A stretch of 64,000 nt of DNA from positions 37,806,318-37,870,317 of the forward strand of contig JACSVZ010000001.1 in assembly GCA_014706295.1 (NCBI GenBank), read 5' to 3'. Position 1 is the first letter of the stretch. The number at the start of each line of letters is the position of its first letter. Position numbers and translations under genes: made by a program. The stretch comes from Lycocorax pyrrhopterus obiensis (lineage: Eukaryota > Chordata > Aves > Passeriformes > Paradisaeidae). The notes under the pieces were generated by a model, which was given only the letters and a program-made list of their open reading frames with translations, did not search any database and had not been told where the DNA came from. This document shows, one piece after another, positions 23,701-36,587 of the stretch.

Positions 23701-25228
23701 ATCTGGAATGTTACATTAAAAATATTATCTGTGATTTAAACCAGACTGTGGCAGAACTAGAAAAAATGTTACAGCAAAGAACAATTAGACATATGTTATC
23801 TCACCCACATAAAATGCGACTGAGTCTAAAAAGATATGACTGAGGAAAAATAGCATCAAGATCTGTATAATTTTGAAAAAGAAATGGTAAATGGTTATGA
23901 ATCATACTATCTTTATTTTAACATTATAATTATGGATTGTCATCCAGAGTTCATCAGATATACAGTAAACAAGCACTGTTTTCCTCACAGAGAACTGTGT
24001 TAAATGCAGTGTTGTGTTCTTTGTTACAGACATTTTGGGGGTCAAAGGTGGAAATGTATTCAGAAAATGGATTTAATACCACTCAGGCATTTAGGCCCGT
24101 AGTGAATATTAAATACAACACTTCAGGTGTAATTTTTACGGGAAGATTTTAAATGGCTAATTGCCAGAAATTGAGAGTTGACTAAAAGGTGGATCACTCC
24201 GTTCTTCTTACATTTCCTAAGTATTGGTGTTGCTTCCAAGGATAGGATGCCAAAATGTGTTTACCTTTGGTTTTGATTCTACAGAGCAGTTCCTTCATTA
24301 CTTGTCTAATATGATATTTATAAACAAAGCATGAAATAAAGGAGTTAAACATAGATATCAAGGTATTTTAAAATATATGAACATGCCCTTTTAACCACTT
24401 GAACATTCTCTTTCAACTGTTCTGCATATGCAAACCCTTAGTCCTTAAGCTGTTAAAGAATTTTGTACCTTGGATTTGTGTCACAATTTCTCCCTTTCAT
24501 GACATGATGAGAGAGATATCTATTTTAGGGTGAAATGTGCAACTCTGAAGATGGCAAATATTCATTTTTTACGGCAAAGGAAATCAAAGGAAATTATCCT
24601 AGATTTAGACAGCTAACTTTAAAATATTTATACTATATAAAATTAATCCCATTCAAGAAAACTTGTGTCTTGAAGTTAAGATTGCTACCTATGCAGTGTA
24701 ACATGAAGAAATAAAGAGATCTATTGCTCCTGCTCACCAGGTCATCTGAATGGCAAAAAAAAAAAATTGTAAATATTCAAAAGCAAATCATCTAAACTAT
24801 TTGTATTTACCACACTGTAGTCACACAAACTATTACTTAACCTTGCTTCTAATTCTTTCACTGTTATATGGTTAGAGGGCTGTAAAAAGAACACCTTACA
24901 TTAAATCAAGACAGGAAGCATCATTAAAGTGTAATGTTATGAAATGTGCTCTTCACAACCTGTCATAAAATTCACTCTTGGGAACAAAAGTTCTAAAAAC
25001 CACTAGGACACTACTGTAAGTGCTGCAGCTTTGACAGCACTTCCTCTTTACATACATCTTTTTCTTGCAGAGCAGTAAATTTTGAATAATCTCTTTCATA
25101 GCATATTTTCACACCATAAATGATATTGTAGATCAGTGAAGTTCTTCACTGTTTAATGCCAATATCTCTAAGTGAATATAACTTAACCTGTCAACCCTGA
25201 GAGTGAGAGGAAATTGCTATTACTTTCA
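20707..25228. other. Long non-coding AT-rich stretch
   Basis: No gene or clear mobile element found in 4.5 kb. Homopolymer A runs occur near 22921-22934 and 24759-24769. All reading frames are short and motif-free. Confidence 0.55.
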
Positions 25229-25365
25229 GAGGAATCACAGAACTGTTAGATGGAAAACACTTCTAGAGGTCAGCTAGACCAACATGCCCAGTCAAAGTAG
25301 GGCTAACACCACTCAATTGTAGCAAAATATGGCTGTAAGCTGGTCTAGGCACTGTTTGTTTACTA
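25229..25365 (-). mobile_element. Old CR1 LINE fragment, 3' end
   Basis: The plus-strand order ggaatcacagaactgttaga, then cttctagaggtcagctagac, then caacatgcccagtcaaagta matches the reverse complement of a CR1 tail (the usual form is gaatcacagaat, a tctagaggtcatctagtcca block, then caacctccctgctcaaag). It is therefore minus-oriented and old. The inner edge (about 25340-25365) is uncertain. Confidence 0.78.
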
Positions 25366-26984
25366 ACCACATACAAATCCAGGATCATAATCTCTGCAAG
25401 TATGATCACCAAAAGGCTTCACACATAGCATGTAGCACTGGTCTACAATAATCCACTGCATTTCTTAGTTATCCCATTGCCTGATGCAATTTTTGGCTCA
25501 CACCCTTGTGAACAAAAACTACAATGTAAGACAATAACTGCAGTTACACAAATGATCAGATCAAAAGACTGCAAAGAGCTTGGAGTGTTCCCAATACGTA
25601 ATAAAGATGAGACAGTTTGGGAGGGAGAAAGAATTTGGCTGTGTAGAGTCAAATTGTATTGTTAAACCTGCTTTTGGGTTGAGAGATGACCCTTTGGGTT
25701 CTCCTAGTCATCAGAATATGCTCAGTCAGCTGGTTATCTGAGTAACAAGAGAATTTCTTTTCCCCAGTGCCAAATCTAATACTCTTTTGTTTCATTAAAA
25801 TACTGTGATTAAATGATGCTTGCTGACTGCAAGCTATGCAGTTTGAATAAGATTAGTACCATTTTCTACTGCACAAGAGGGGTTTTTTTGAGTCTCTGTA
25901 TATGTTTGTGCTGTAGATCTTCACTGTCATTTCTTACAAGGTAGTATTTTGCAGTTTGTGGGAAAATGGTTGTACAAGTTAATGCTGTTTGGAGAGAGGA
26001 TAAATTTATGCTCAGGGCTGCCAAGATTCTCTGTTTCCTCTTGTATGGGGACAGCTTTATCCTGACACAATCCTTTAAATAAAAGTACTCTTAGTAGTAG
26101 AATTGTTTGCAATAAATATAGGAGAAACACAAGCCCTTTCTACTCATATAACAAATATTTCCCTATTTTCGCAATGCCAAGAAAAACTTCCCTTCTGACC
26201 CTGTTCTGTTTATATCGGCATTGCATCAACAACATCGATGCAAATTGTCCTAAGTTATTAGCAGAGACTGTTAATATTTCAAATCAGAACTTAAAATAAA
26301 TGCTTTAACTTATTTTACATCTAGGCTAGAGAAACTATCCCTAAGAATTTATTGCCTGCCTTTATCTCAGAGAATCAAAGATGAGTCTGGCTTTACTGAA
26401 GAAAGCTAATGAAACATGTAAGACTCAAATCCTGTCCACCTTTCTGAGCCCTCTTTTTGTGTTCCTTCTGGAATGCTAAGGACATGTACTGTTCTGTCTA
26501 ACTCACTACAAGCAATCCTTGCTTAGAAGAAAGATTCAAGGTTGACTCTACAAAAATATGACTCTGGACAACCACCTGCCTCCTGTAACAAAGGGGTTAA
26601 AACCTTAATGTACCTTAACTTCCTTTTCTGAACAGTAACATCTTCCTTCCTCAAAACCAGCAGGCAGAGTAAATAATCATGAACACCAGATGTCCACACT
26701 GACTTGGGAAGTCAGAAAGATAAAATTCCATGTGCACACAAGAACATATTCTCAGCATTAGCAGAATGAAATAGAGACATCAGATAAGTGAAAACAGCTG
26801 TTGTTAAAATGTCAAGTGCAGCAGATGTGTGTATACAAGACAAGCTTTGAAAAGATTAAACTTTGATCCTGGTTAGACTGTAGGAATTTATGTTAATCAG
26901 GTAGAAACAGTAATCTACTTTGGACCAGTTATTTCCTTTACTATAATATGCTATTATGTATTGTTCTTAATGGAAGTACCTCTG
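25366..26984. other. Non-coding stretch
   Basis: No gene supported. Part of 26416-26984 could belong to the LTR-like sequence that follows, but I see no convincing LTR start. Confidence 0.45.
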
Positions 26985-27135
26985 AAATATTAACCAGTTG
27001 AGCATGAGCGGTGGCAGCATTTTGGCTGTGTGTGCTTTATGTTGTGTTCCTATAAATTCCTATAAACCTGCTCTCATGAGCAGCCAGAGTGCTCAGTAAA
27101 TCCTTTTTTAGTCACATACCCACATTTTCATCCAA
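26985..27135 (+). mobile_element. Possible LTR promoter/R-region fragment
   Basis: The sequence has a doubled TATA-like element (cctataaattcctataaacc at 27049-27068). About 30 bases later comes gtgctcagtaaatccttttt, with AGTAAA as a variant polyadenylation signal. This order and spacing is typical of the U3/R part of retroviral LTRs. I do not recognise the family and see no TG...CA ends, so the call is tentative. Confidence 0.3.
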
Positions 27136-29517
27136 TGGAAAGAGGAAGCAGTGGAGAAGAGGGAAGAATGCTGTATGACACAATGCGCATTCAGGTCTCA
27201 TCCTGATATGCTACCAGTGTATATCCAGGTACCGTGTAGCAGTTCCACAGTTTTGATGTGGCTCATATTTCTAACATCTTCCACTTAAAAGGTAAGTATT
27301 CTTCCTCTTTTAGAGCCTTCCAAATATGAATTTAGATAGAAAATCTGACTTGGTTGTGATTTCGGAGTTACATCTGCACGTTTCCACATATCTGCTGTGA
27401 GATTTACTTCATCAAGGATCTGTGTGTCTGTTTCAAACTGTCAGGACTGTGTGAAGGGTCACCACCCTGAACATGTGCTACTAAATGTATATAGCTGCCA
27501 TATAAATGTATATATCTGCCAGACAAAGGAACAAGGATCTACCTAACAGAAGCACTGTACTTCAGAGGTGCTCTGCAGTGTTGTCTCTGCAGGGGACCAA
27601 AGAGCTCTCAGGTTGCATTTCAGTCCTAAATGCCTACATTTTATTGCTCCACATAACACCTTTCTCTACACCCATGCCCCATGTCTGTGTATTTTGTTAG
27701 TAGCACTGATTCAGTGTGGAGCCAAGGCTCCTCGGGGACTCTTACCGTTCTGCTGGGAGCTGGTAGGCTTAGCTATGCCGATTTCTGGTGTAAAAACTGC
27801 CACATGCTTATGTCTTTGGGGCATAGCTGTTTCTTTTGTCTCAAAGTCATGAGAGAGACAGGTTTTTTTTATCATTTCCAAGCCTCCATGGAGGTGAAAC
27901 CTCAATTTCATTGTGTCTAGGCTATCTTCTCTTTACTTTCTCATAGGAAGGTCATTTTGCTGGCTGCCATATTCTCCTCACATACACCATCTGGATAAGG
28001 CAACCTAACCCACCAGAGGCTCAAAGTAACTGTTCTGTCCCTCTACAACCAAGTGTTACACACAGACGACATACAGAGTACTAACAGCTAAATGTGTTTT
28101 ACAAATACTGGATGTTGATTTCTTGTTACTATTAAGTATTAAGAAGCACATTTACTTCTACTTTTAGTGTCTGAACATAATCAGTCTTCAGTTTAGATTA
28201 CTAAGCACAAGAGTCTTACTCAGATTTTTCGATGATTAAAATTTACAGCAAATAGATAGTGTTCACCTTATTGTGATCTTTACTGGTCTTTTCCTCCTGG
28301 TAATAACCAAGAGAAAGCAAGGTGCAATTATACCACTTCTACCCAGCCTCTTTTTGTATCGTTCAATAAAACTACTTCTTTTTTAGGTAAGAATTTATTC
28401 TGAATGAAGCGGATGGAGGGACTTTTTCTGGTATCAGAAAAAGTATCAGTGTGGCACTTTAATACCTCAGCTGTTTGTGACCTATAGCTGAAGAAAGCTC
28501 TAACCTTTAAAGGAATTTTCAATAAGTGCTTTTTCTTTTGCAGAGATAACTCCTCACAGAGTTGTGGTCTGAGATCAACTTCAAGACTCCCTATTGCTTT
28601 TAAGGGCTTTCAAGTCATAATAGAATGGTTTTATTTTATTACTCAGATCAGAACCTTCTTTTCCATTCAAACTGGTTTGATTTACACTTGGGTTATATTT
28701 TCAAGTTTTTCTAGCATTTTTATATGGATTTGGGCATTTTGCCTTCTGTTTGTATTAACAAGGAAACTTGTGCACTTAACTGGGAATTGGCAACTGCGCA
28801 CATTTCTAACAAGTCAAACTTGCCTTGTAAGTTTTATGTTAATATCTATTTTAGCAAAATTATTCTTGTTTTGTAGTGTAAAAGAATTGAATTTGAATAA
28901 GAAACTAAATACTTTTACTTTATATCTTTTGAATATGGTTGTCTCTTTTCCATGTTCATTCAAGTAAGGCCCCAAAATATCCAATTGTCTTAAGTGTTCT
29001 CCTTCACTCTATATGTGCTTGAAATTTGTGTAGTCAGTACCAATTTATTTGATAAAGCAAACTCCCAGCATCTTTTGGGAGAGTTTATCATGAGCATAGC
29101 TTTTACACTTAGGATGTTACCAAAAAAGTGGAAGTGTAGTAATAAGTAGGAAAAAAAGTGAGCAAATATTGTATGTTCCCCTTCTTCTGGATCATCCCAC
29201 TTTTACAACAGACTTTTAGGAGGTGAAAAAATGGCTAATAATTCAATTCCTTTTTTTGCATGTTTTTTGGTCTTTGGTTGGACTACATGTTACCACTTGA
29301 GCAGCATGACGATTTCCCAGGGCATGTCTCTGCTGGGGCAAATAAATTTTCTAGTCCTTCACTGAGTGGAGGCTCAGGGGCTTGACTGGCATGAAAGGTC
29401 AGTGTCCATTCCTGGGTTTTTTTCAATTAGACAGTAGAACAGTGTTTCTTTTTTAAAAAATTGACAGTGACAGAGAATGCATCATTGTATACCTCTTGTT
29501 TTAATATACATCCACAG

Positions 29518-29592
29518 AAAACCAGGAAACCAAATTTTGAAAAACTCCATTTAGGGACCAGAATCCATAACTATGGGAACACCCTGCCTAAG
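29518..29592 (+). other. Weak candidate exon (75 nt, AG...GTAAGT)
   Basis: A possible acceptor (tttaatatacatccacag, ending 29517) and a perfect consensus donor (cctaag|gtaagt, GT at 29593) flank 75 bases. These are open in one frame (25 codons, KTRKPNFEKLHLGTRIHNYG onward). I do not recognise the peptide. The polypyrimidine tract is weak. It may be an lncRNA exon, a cryptic exon or chance. Confidence 0.15.
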
Positions 29593-30423
29593 GTAAGTCA
29601 TTCTGTTTTCAGCATTGCTGAGAAGTCTAAAGGTGTGCAGTGGTTACGTGCACATACTGGTCTGGGTCAGAAGAAATTCAAATGGTGTAAAGAAAATCAA
29701 CAAGCATATGTGTGGTACTCTGCATATTCAGTAATAGTATGTTTTGCAAATGTTACACTCTGCTCTTCAAATGACCCTTCACTGGGATAGGCCTTCCTAA
29801 AATATCCAGTTTTCTTGCGTTGAGAGTAAGAGCAGCCTTGAGTAGAGCGCTATCCAATGTAGAGCACCCACAATGATGATGCGTTCTGATGGGAACATAC
29901 CAATGGTGAGTTTCTACTGAGAATGTATAAACTGTTTAAAGTATGCAACTATGTTAAATTTTAAGTCACCATTAAAGATGGCATAAGGCTCATATTTGAC
30001 ACAAGAAATAATATCTGCAAAATGTGAAGTTTCAAAAAGTGAAATGCATAGGGCATTCCAACGTATTGTGGCACTTCTCTGCATCTCAAGCAGTATTTAA
30101 GATGAAAAAATTTACTTTCTTCCCTGGCTTCTTGATCATAACTACACTTTTATGGCTGAAAATTTTTGGGAACATTCATGAAGATGTTTACTATAATAAT
30201 TTTCAAGTAAAACAGGAAAGTTTGGCAAAGCTCATATAATAGAGACAGCTTTGCACAGCAGGGAGTATCAGGCAGCTCTAAAAATAGAGGCTGCTCCTAG
30301 TTCTGCCTAGAATAACATGCCTGAAAGAATACACATTTACACAGCTGGCTTTACACGACCCTTGTTTATGCAATAAAACAAAAGGAAATTACCTCTTCTA
30401 AGGTTTTATTTTTTTTATCAGAC

Positions 30424-30444
30424 ACTAATTAAATAATAATTAGT
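30424..30444. repeat. Perfect inverted repeat with TAATTA cores
   Basis: actaatta, a 5-base spacer aataa, then taattagt. Each 8-base arm holds a homeodomain-type TAAT core. It is in AT-rich DNA, so chance is a real alternative. Confidence 0.6.
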
Positions 30445-33400
30445 TCAAAGTGTAAATGTGTATCATGAGTCATTTCTACGTATGCATACTTATCCTTTTT
30501 GAAAGAGCAATTATCTCCCTGAGGTAATGTAGAACATCAGTGATCTGTGCTCTGCTCTAACAACCTTTCAGTTCGGTAGAACCATTTTCAGCAGTTGCAT
30601 AACCGTTTTTTGTCTTAAACCAATGTCAGAGTAATGGCTGCTTCCTGTGTGGAGGGGATCAAAGCTGAGTTTGGTCAGAAGTTGCCAGCTGAACACTTAC
30701 ATTCTATTTAGATCAATGAGAAACGTGCCGTTTCTTTGAGTGATTCTTTATGATTCCAGTCTTTCAGCGCTTTATTTCTGCTCAAAAGCTGTCTCTCTGA
30801 CTCTCATATTTATATTTTTCCCCAAAAAGTCACGCATTGATACATCCATGAATGTCCCATTATTCTATTTTTTTTCTTCACAAATACTATTCAGGAAGTC
30901 TCACAGATAGTGCGTTTCATTTAATTCTTCCCTAGTAAGTTTATAATGGAATTTAATTGTGTTTCTCTTATCTGTAACCCTTCTGCTCCCTTGAGGAGTT
31001 TTCTCCTTCCTTCAATATATTATAATACTCCCTAGTATTGTTAAGATGTTAATCTCATTTATGTCCTCTTTTCTAATTATTCCATACCTGCAAAGATGAC
31101 AAGCAATCTTTTGCCAACAGCATTACATAAAGAAAAGACCTTTTTTAAAAAACATAGAATAAAAACAGCAGTCAATCAAATATTGTTTTCCTGAGAAATC
31201 TTTCTTTATTTTTCCACAAGCCTTTATAACATTGTGAAGGAGAAAAATGAGAAAATCTGTAAAGGTTTTAATTTAAAAAATAATAATAAAACCCATGCAG
31301 TCTGAAACCTTAGAGTGCTTTACAATTATTTTTATTTAGGCAATTTAATTTTTCTTAGTTGCTGGCTTGCTTAGTGTGAAAAACTCCTTATTACTATGGG
31401 AAACTGCAAAACAGGGGAAAAGACTGGAATATATATTTTGCTCCAAAAGCTGAAAGAAAGTGAACTTCCTTTCAGTTTATCTGTGACTACATCTATGGTG
31501 GTCTTACACGGTTGTTCTGATCCTACTTATTTTTATAGATTCATCTCAGGTTCTACCATATCTCTAAAAATAAATTAGAAATAAAACAAAGATTTGTACG
31601 TGTGAGGCTTTTTCAGCCAACGTGTCAGACTGGCAAAATGCCCTCTTTGAAGATAAAATAGAGCTGACATATAATTGTTGCCCTTACCTTTGTTGCTACT
31701 GACACTAGAGTGTGAACCCTCCTTGGAGACCTGAAAACAATTTTGGTGTGACAATCTGAGAAGTTACCACTGGTATTTTACAAATATTGTGAGGTCACAG
31801 ATTTTGACCTATACAGAGCCAAGGAAACCTCTGGAGGGCGTTGTGTTTTATGGGAAAAATGTTTCCATTGATTTTTAGATTAGCATTTTACTGCAACATA
31901 GAACAGATCAGTAGCCATGAAAGACAAAATTCACATTACGGTAGCAAGAAAAGGAGCACAGCCCAAGATGTGTTTAAAATCTAAGCTTTTTTTTTTTTTT
32001 TAATATTCTTTTACACATGATTTTCCAGAGTAACAGCGGATATATAAAGTATGAAGACTAATACCATGTAATTACACCAAATGAAAAATATATCACGATT
32101 CTTCTATTTGGCATTCAGTATTTCTTAAAGGTCTGAAAGGGTTAAAACTGGTCCTTTAGCATAAATCCTAGTTTAGTGTTTAATAACATCGTGATATATG
32201 CAACGTTTTCTTCTTTTTCTGAATTTCTGTAAACACCATATTTAAAATAATTTTGCAACAGTAAGCACCAAAGTTATGTTTCTGATTAAATTTTAAAACA
32301 TTGTCCAGATATCATACAAGTTTATTAAGTCAGATAGCCAATAGAATTTTTAAAGGCAATTACCTCACAAAAAAAGACTGTTCTCAAATACATTCATCCT
32401 GAGACTGCCATTTATCAACAAAATAAGTCATTGTATTTGCAGACATATCTGGGGAAGTAAGCTAATATTTTTATAAATTACTTTTAGTAATTTGAAAGAA
32501 ATTGAGGTGAAACAGGCATGAGTGGATTGTCCCTCACACCTGTAGAGCGTCTTGTGTTATCACCTGTTCTTTTAGGCAGGGACTGAGCACAGTGTCACAG
32601 CACAAATGTCCATCTCTTGACCTCCTTTCTTATGATGAAGGGATGCACAAGACTTGTTGGAGAATAGAGAACAGATGACATACAAAAATGGTTCATTTTA
32701 TAAGCTACTTTAAATGTATGTGGAAAGATTTAGATATAATCAGGGTATTTAAGTCCATGTATAAGACTTCCCAAGGCATTCCCCATTATTAGATTGTTGT
32801 TATTATTTTCATGTTAATTCAATAAAAGCCTTTCTTTTTGACTGCTGTGACAAGTTTTCCTTGTTGAAGAAGGATTAAGAGTTCTCAGTCTGGGCACTAA
32901 TGTGATACATCTTCAAAAAATCACAAGCATTTAATATTTGAAAACTTGTCTTTCTTATGGTTCATTTATTTTAACATGATGCCATGACAAAATAGGAACT
33001 TCTATATTTATCATCTTCAGCACGCATCAAGAAGAATTGCAACGTAATGGATGTATTGAGACAATCTGGTAAGATAACTGTGAAGAGTACTTTATAAAAC
33101 AAAATTACTGCCACTAAGTAAAACCTTTTAACAAGAGAGACTTGAAAAGTGAGGACTTGCAAAAAAGGTAAAATTCAAAATATATTTTGAGATACATTGG
33201 GAAACCTTTCTTTACGAGAAAATTTTTGGGTAAAGTTACTCCTTTTGCTGCCTTTTATTTGTTTCATCTCTCATTTGGGCATTGAAAAAGAGAAGAGGAA
33301 AAATTAGCACACAACTAACAAAGCTTTATGTTTTTACTGATAATTATTACTAGATCTTTTACATAATTCAAATATTACATATTACTAAATGTTTTTCATT

Positions 33401-34119
33401 GCATAGGTATCTTGATTTTTTAACATAGGCTTTTTCCATGGAAAAAAGTCTACCCTCCAACTAAAGAAATAATGTAGATGAGACTCGTGAATGAAAAAAT
33501 ATGTGTTTTTTTCCAATGCTTATGAATTCATAACAGCATGCTATTCCTTCAGATATAAGAAATTCCAAGAAATCAAGTATTACCAAGAATAACTACTAAA
33601 ACATTAGACCTAAGGTATATGGAATATTTTCACAGTCAGTACCATGGCAGTAGTTTCACAGACAAAGCAAAGAGGAAGGAAGGTCAAGGAAAATTCTGCA
33701 ATGTATTTGTCAAAACCTGGGAAAGGACTAAAGAACGTGGGAATCCTGGCCCATAGCCCAATACTTATGACCACAAAATAAATACTGTGCTCTAATATAT
33801 CCAATCTAGCCAAAGTGTTTTAGTCTACATGACAGGGCTACCCAGAGCTGACAGGATATTAATTCTAAAATTGATCCCCATTGGTCTTTCAGGCAACTTT
33901 ATATTAATCCTCCTGCAAACCACGCAATGCACAATTTTCATCTTACATTTACTTTTCATCATGTGCACATTATTTCCTATTAAAACAGTTACGGTGCTAT
34001 CCGATACGAGTTTTGGGAGGTTTCTGTAGTTCAGAGCTGCTGCCCATAGTTAGGACCCTTCTCTAAATAATCATTCTTAATCTCCTTAAATGAGAGGACA
34101 GAGAGAAGGTGATAATGGC

Positions 34120-34290
34120 AAGTGTGGGCCAGGCTGCGAGCACAGAGGGTGGGCAGAGACAGTCAATGCCGGGCTCTCAGTATCTCCCCGCTGGGCAACA
34201 AAGTCAACCCACTCCCACATCCGTGTTGGCTACACTGCTTACTGACCCCTTGCTGAAAGCCCACCCCCCTAGTGAAAATCAGTAATAAAA
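34120..34290. other. GC-richer patch of unknown origin
   Basis: Runs such as gtgggccaggctgcgagcac and tatctccccgctgggcaaca stand out against AT-rich neighbours. No long reading frame and no family I recognise. It may be an eroded LTR or other repeat. Confidence 0.35.
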
Positions 34291-35502
34291 AATTGTGATG
34301 CTAAAATGTATTTGGCTCATCCTTAACCCTCCATGATAAAATCAGAGGTACACCTAGTGTTCTGCACACTGTAAAATTATTACTGATGTGTTTACTTTTT
34401 TTTAGCTGAAGTGAGAGGAGGAATCAAATCCAAATTAATTAAGCTTCATGTAAGACTGGCATTGGTAGATACAGTTAATTTTCATCTTCTACCAAAGAGA
34501 TTAGAGTTCATATCTCAAAGGTAATTGAAAGCCCATATTTGAAAGGAAATAATTCCCTTCGGTTCAGAAGCAGGATTTACTTAACCTACAGTGGATGAAG
34601 GAGTGGTGCATTGAGTTTAGCTAATATAACAGCTTTATGCTTTTCAGATATTTTTCCACTGAAATTTCCCTCCTGCTTCCTGTGTTTGACATTTTAAGGA
34701 GTACATTTAGTTGAGTTTTTCAATGAGTCTCTATGGTAACAGCAAAAATGCCCAATCAAAATACTTTACCTCCTCTGCCTTCTTGCGTGTTCACTCAGCA
34801 GAAGCCACAAAGCAGAGAAGTGAGAACCTTTGGTCCTTTCTAATGCAATGGGAGTGTATTATAAAGTAGGAAGAAATGATATTTCAAGACTACTAATGAT
34901 CACACTAACCAGAGAAAGAAGTAATCATTTGTCAAGTAGCAGCTTCAGCATCAAATAACTTTAGCTTAAAAATTAAATCTTTTCTTTTGTATAAAACTGA
35001 ATAATTGATATTTTGTTTTACGTTAAATGGAAGAATTGTTCTTTCAGTTTTTCAGCTAACACTGGGCTCTACTGGAGTACAGCAAAAGGTGCAATATATT
35101 CATAAAGTCTTTTTACTCTAAGTAACCAAAAAATGCTACTTTTCTGGCAATGTATATATACTTTTCTGGAAAAGTAATAATCAGCAATTCCATTTTTGCA
35201 CTTGTAAAATAAAGACATTTGTTCATAGATTGCATGAATTAAAAAAAAATGGAGGAAAGCAGAAAAGATACAAGGGATTAAACATTACTGTCAGGAAACC
35301 ATGGTAGTCTGCTGAAATCTACTGAAGGGATATTAGTGAACGGATATTGTTGTAGCAAGAATGGCTTTTCCATCTATTACTGCTTCTTTCAGGAGATACC
35401 AGAGGCTCAGATGAGATGCCCTAAAATGTAACTGAGTCAGGGTATTGCCATTTCCCCTAGAAACTGTTTAGTTGTATAAGATATATTTTAGAAAGCTATT
35501 CA

Positions 35503-35730
35503 GTGTGCCATGGGACACCTCCCTCACCATTGTCAGAGCAGTGGTGCCAGGCTAGAGGTTGCCAGCATTTTCCTGCCAAGAAAGCCCTCAGGGGCTGCAT
35601 CCTTGCCAGCCCAGCATGGCAGGCTGGGAGCTGGACCGCACCACAGGGCTGCTGCAAGGCCCTGTTTGTGCCGCCTGGTCACGGCAGCCTGCTCTGCACA
35701 AAGAGCCAGGCAGCACAGAAGCACATCTAT
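35503..35730. other. GC-richer patch of unknown origin
   Basis: About 230 bases rich in G and C (ggctgggagctggaccgcac, cctggtcacggcagcctgct). It is open on several frames of both strands, which reflects composition rather than coding. The peptides (Pro/Gly/Ala/Cys-rich) match nothing I know. A repeat remnant is the most likely explanation. Confidence 0.35.
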
Positions 35731-36587
35731 TTTACTGTTCTAATCAACCTAGTGCAAACTCCAACGTGGTTATTCATAGCTTAACCTTTTGAAGATCATC
35801 CATCATTAATAAAAAGTCATATGTTCATAAAAATGCACTCATAATTAATAGTCTTTTCAGCAATGCAGAAACAAACTGCAGCGTTTTAGTGTGATTAGGA
35901 AAACTTTTCTCTGGCATTTGGTACTCAGTGGACAGCTTCTCAGTAACCTGACAGTTTGATTTCTAATGAACCCTGACCATTATGTTTAAATTAGCTGAGG
36001 AACTCCTTGGAAGTGGATAACTACAGTTTCTTAGGGGGTAAATAGAAGAATTAACCATGAACAGATGCATTGTGTCCAAAACAGATTTAAGTCACTCATT
36101 TTGACTTTCTATTGTTTACCCCATTTCAGGAACAACTGAGAGGGACAAAGGCAGGAAAGCCAAAAAAAACTGCACAAAAGATGAAATCTCAACTGCAATG
36201 TTTGTGCTAGGTTTGTATTACCAAAAAATTAGTGTTTGTCCAACTTTTAACCAGTGAGGTGCCTTGATCAAGTTTTGTTCAAAGGTAATGGCAAATGTAG
36301 CAACAGAGAAATCACTCAGGGTATATTGCAAGTCCCAAGTAATTCCAATTCACAAATGCAACATCAAAAATGGATAAACATATACAAAAGTAAAATATAT
36401 TCAATTATTTATGTGTGAAAAACTGGAATTCTGCAAGCATTTAAAACAAACCTTGAGATTTGCATGACATCATGACTTTTAGAAAAGCTCTGAGAGGGCT
36501 AAAACCAAAATTCAGCTGGAGATGAAAATATAAATTAGTGTTGTATATCTATTAGCATATGCTATTAGCATATTAAGCAAATTTTCC

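Larger units (their letters stand above)
27136..36587. other. Long non-coding stretch
   Basis: About 9.4 kb without a supported gene. Contents listed separately are a possible exon at 29518-29592, a TAATTA palindrome at 30424-30444, and GC-richer patches at 34120-34290 and 35503-35730. A run of T at 31988-32002 is also present. Confidence 0.5.

Noticed and set aside
28677..28967. 96-codon hydrophobic plus-strand frame resembling membrane segments
   Set aside because: Phe/Leu/Ile-rich frames arise readily from T-rich DNA. No charged loops, family motif or splice context supports it.
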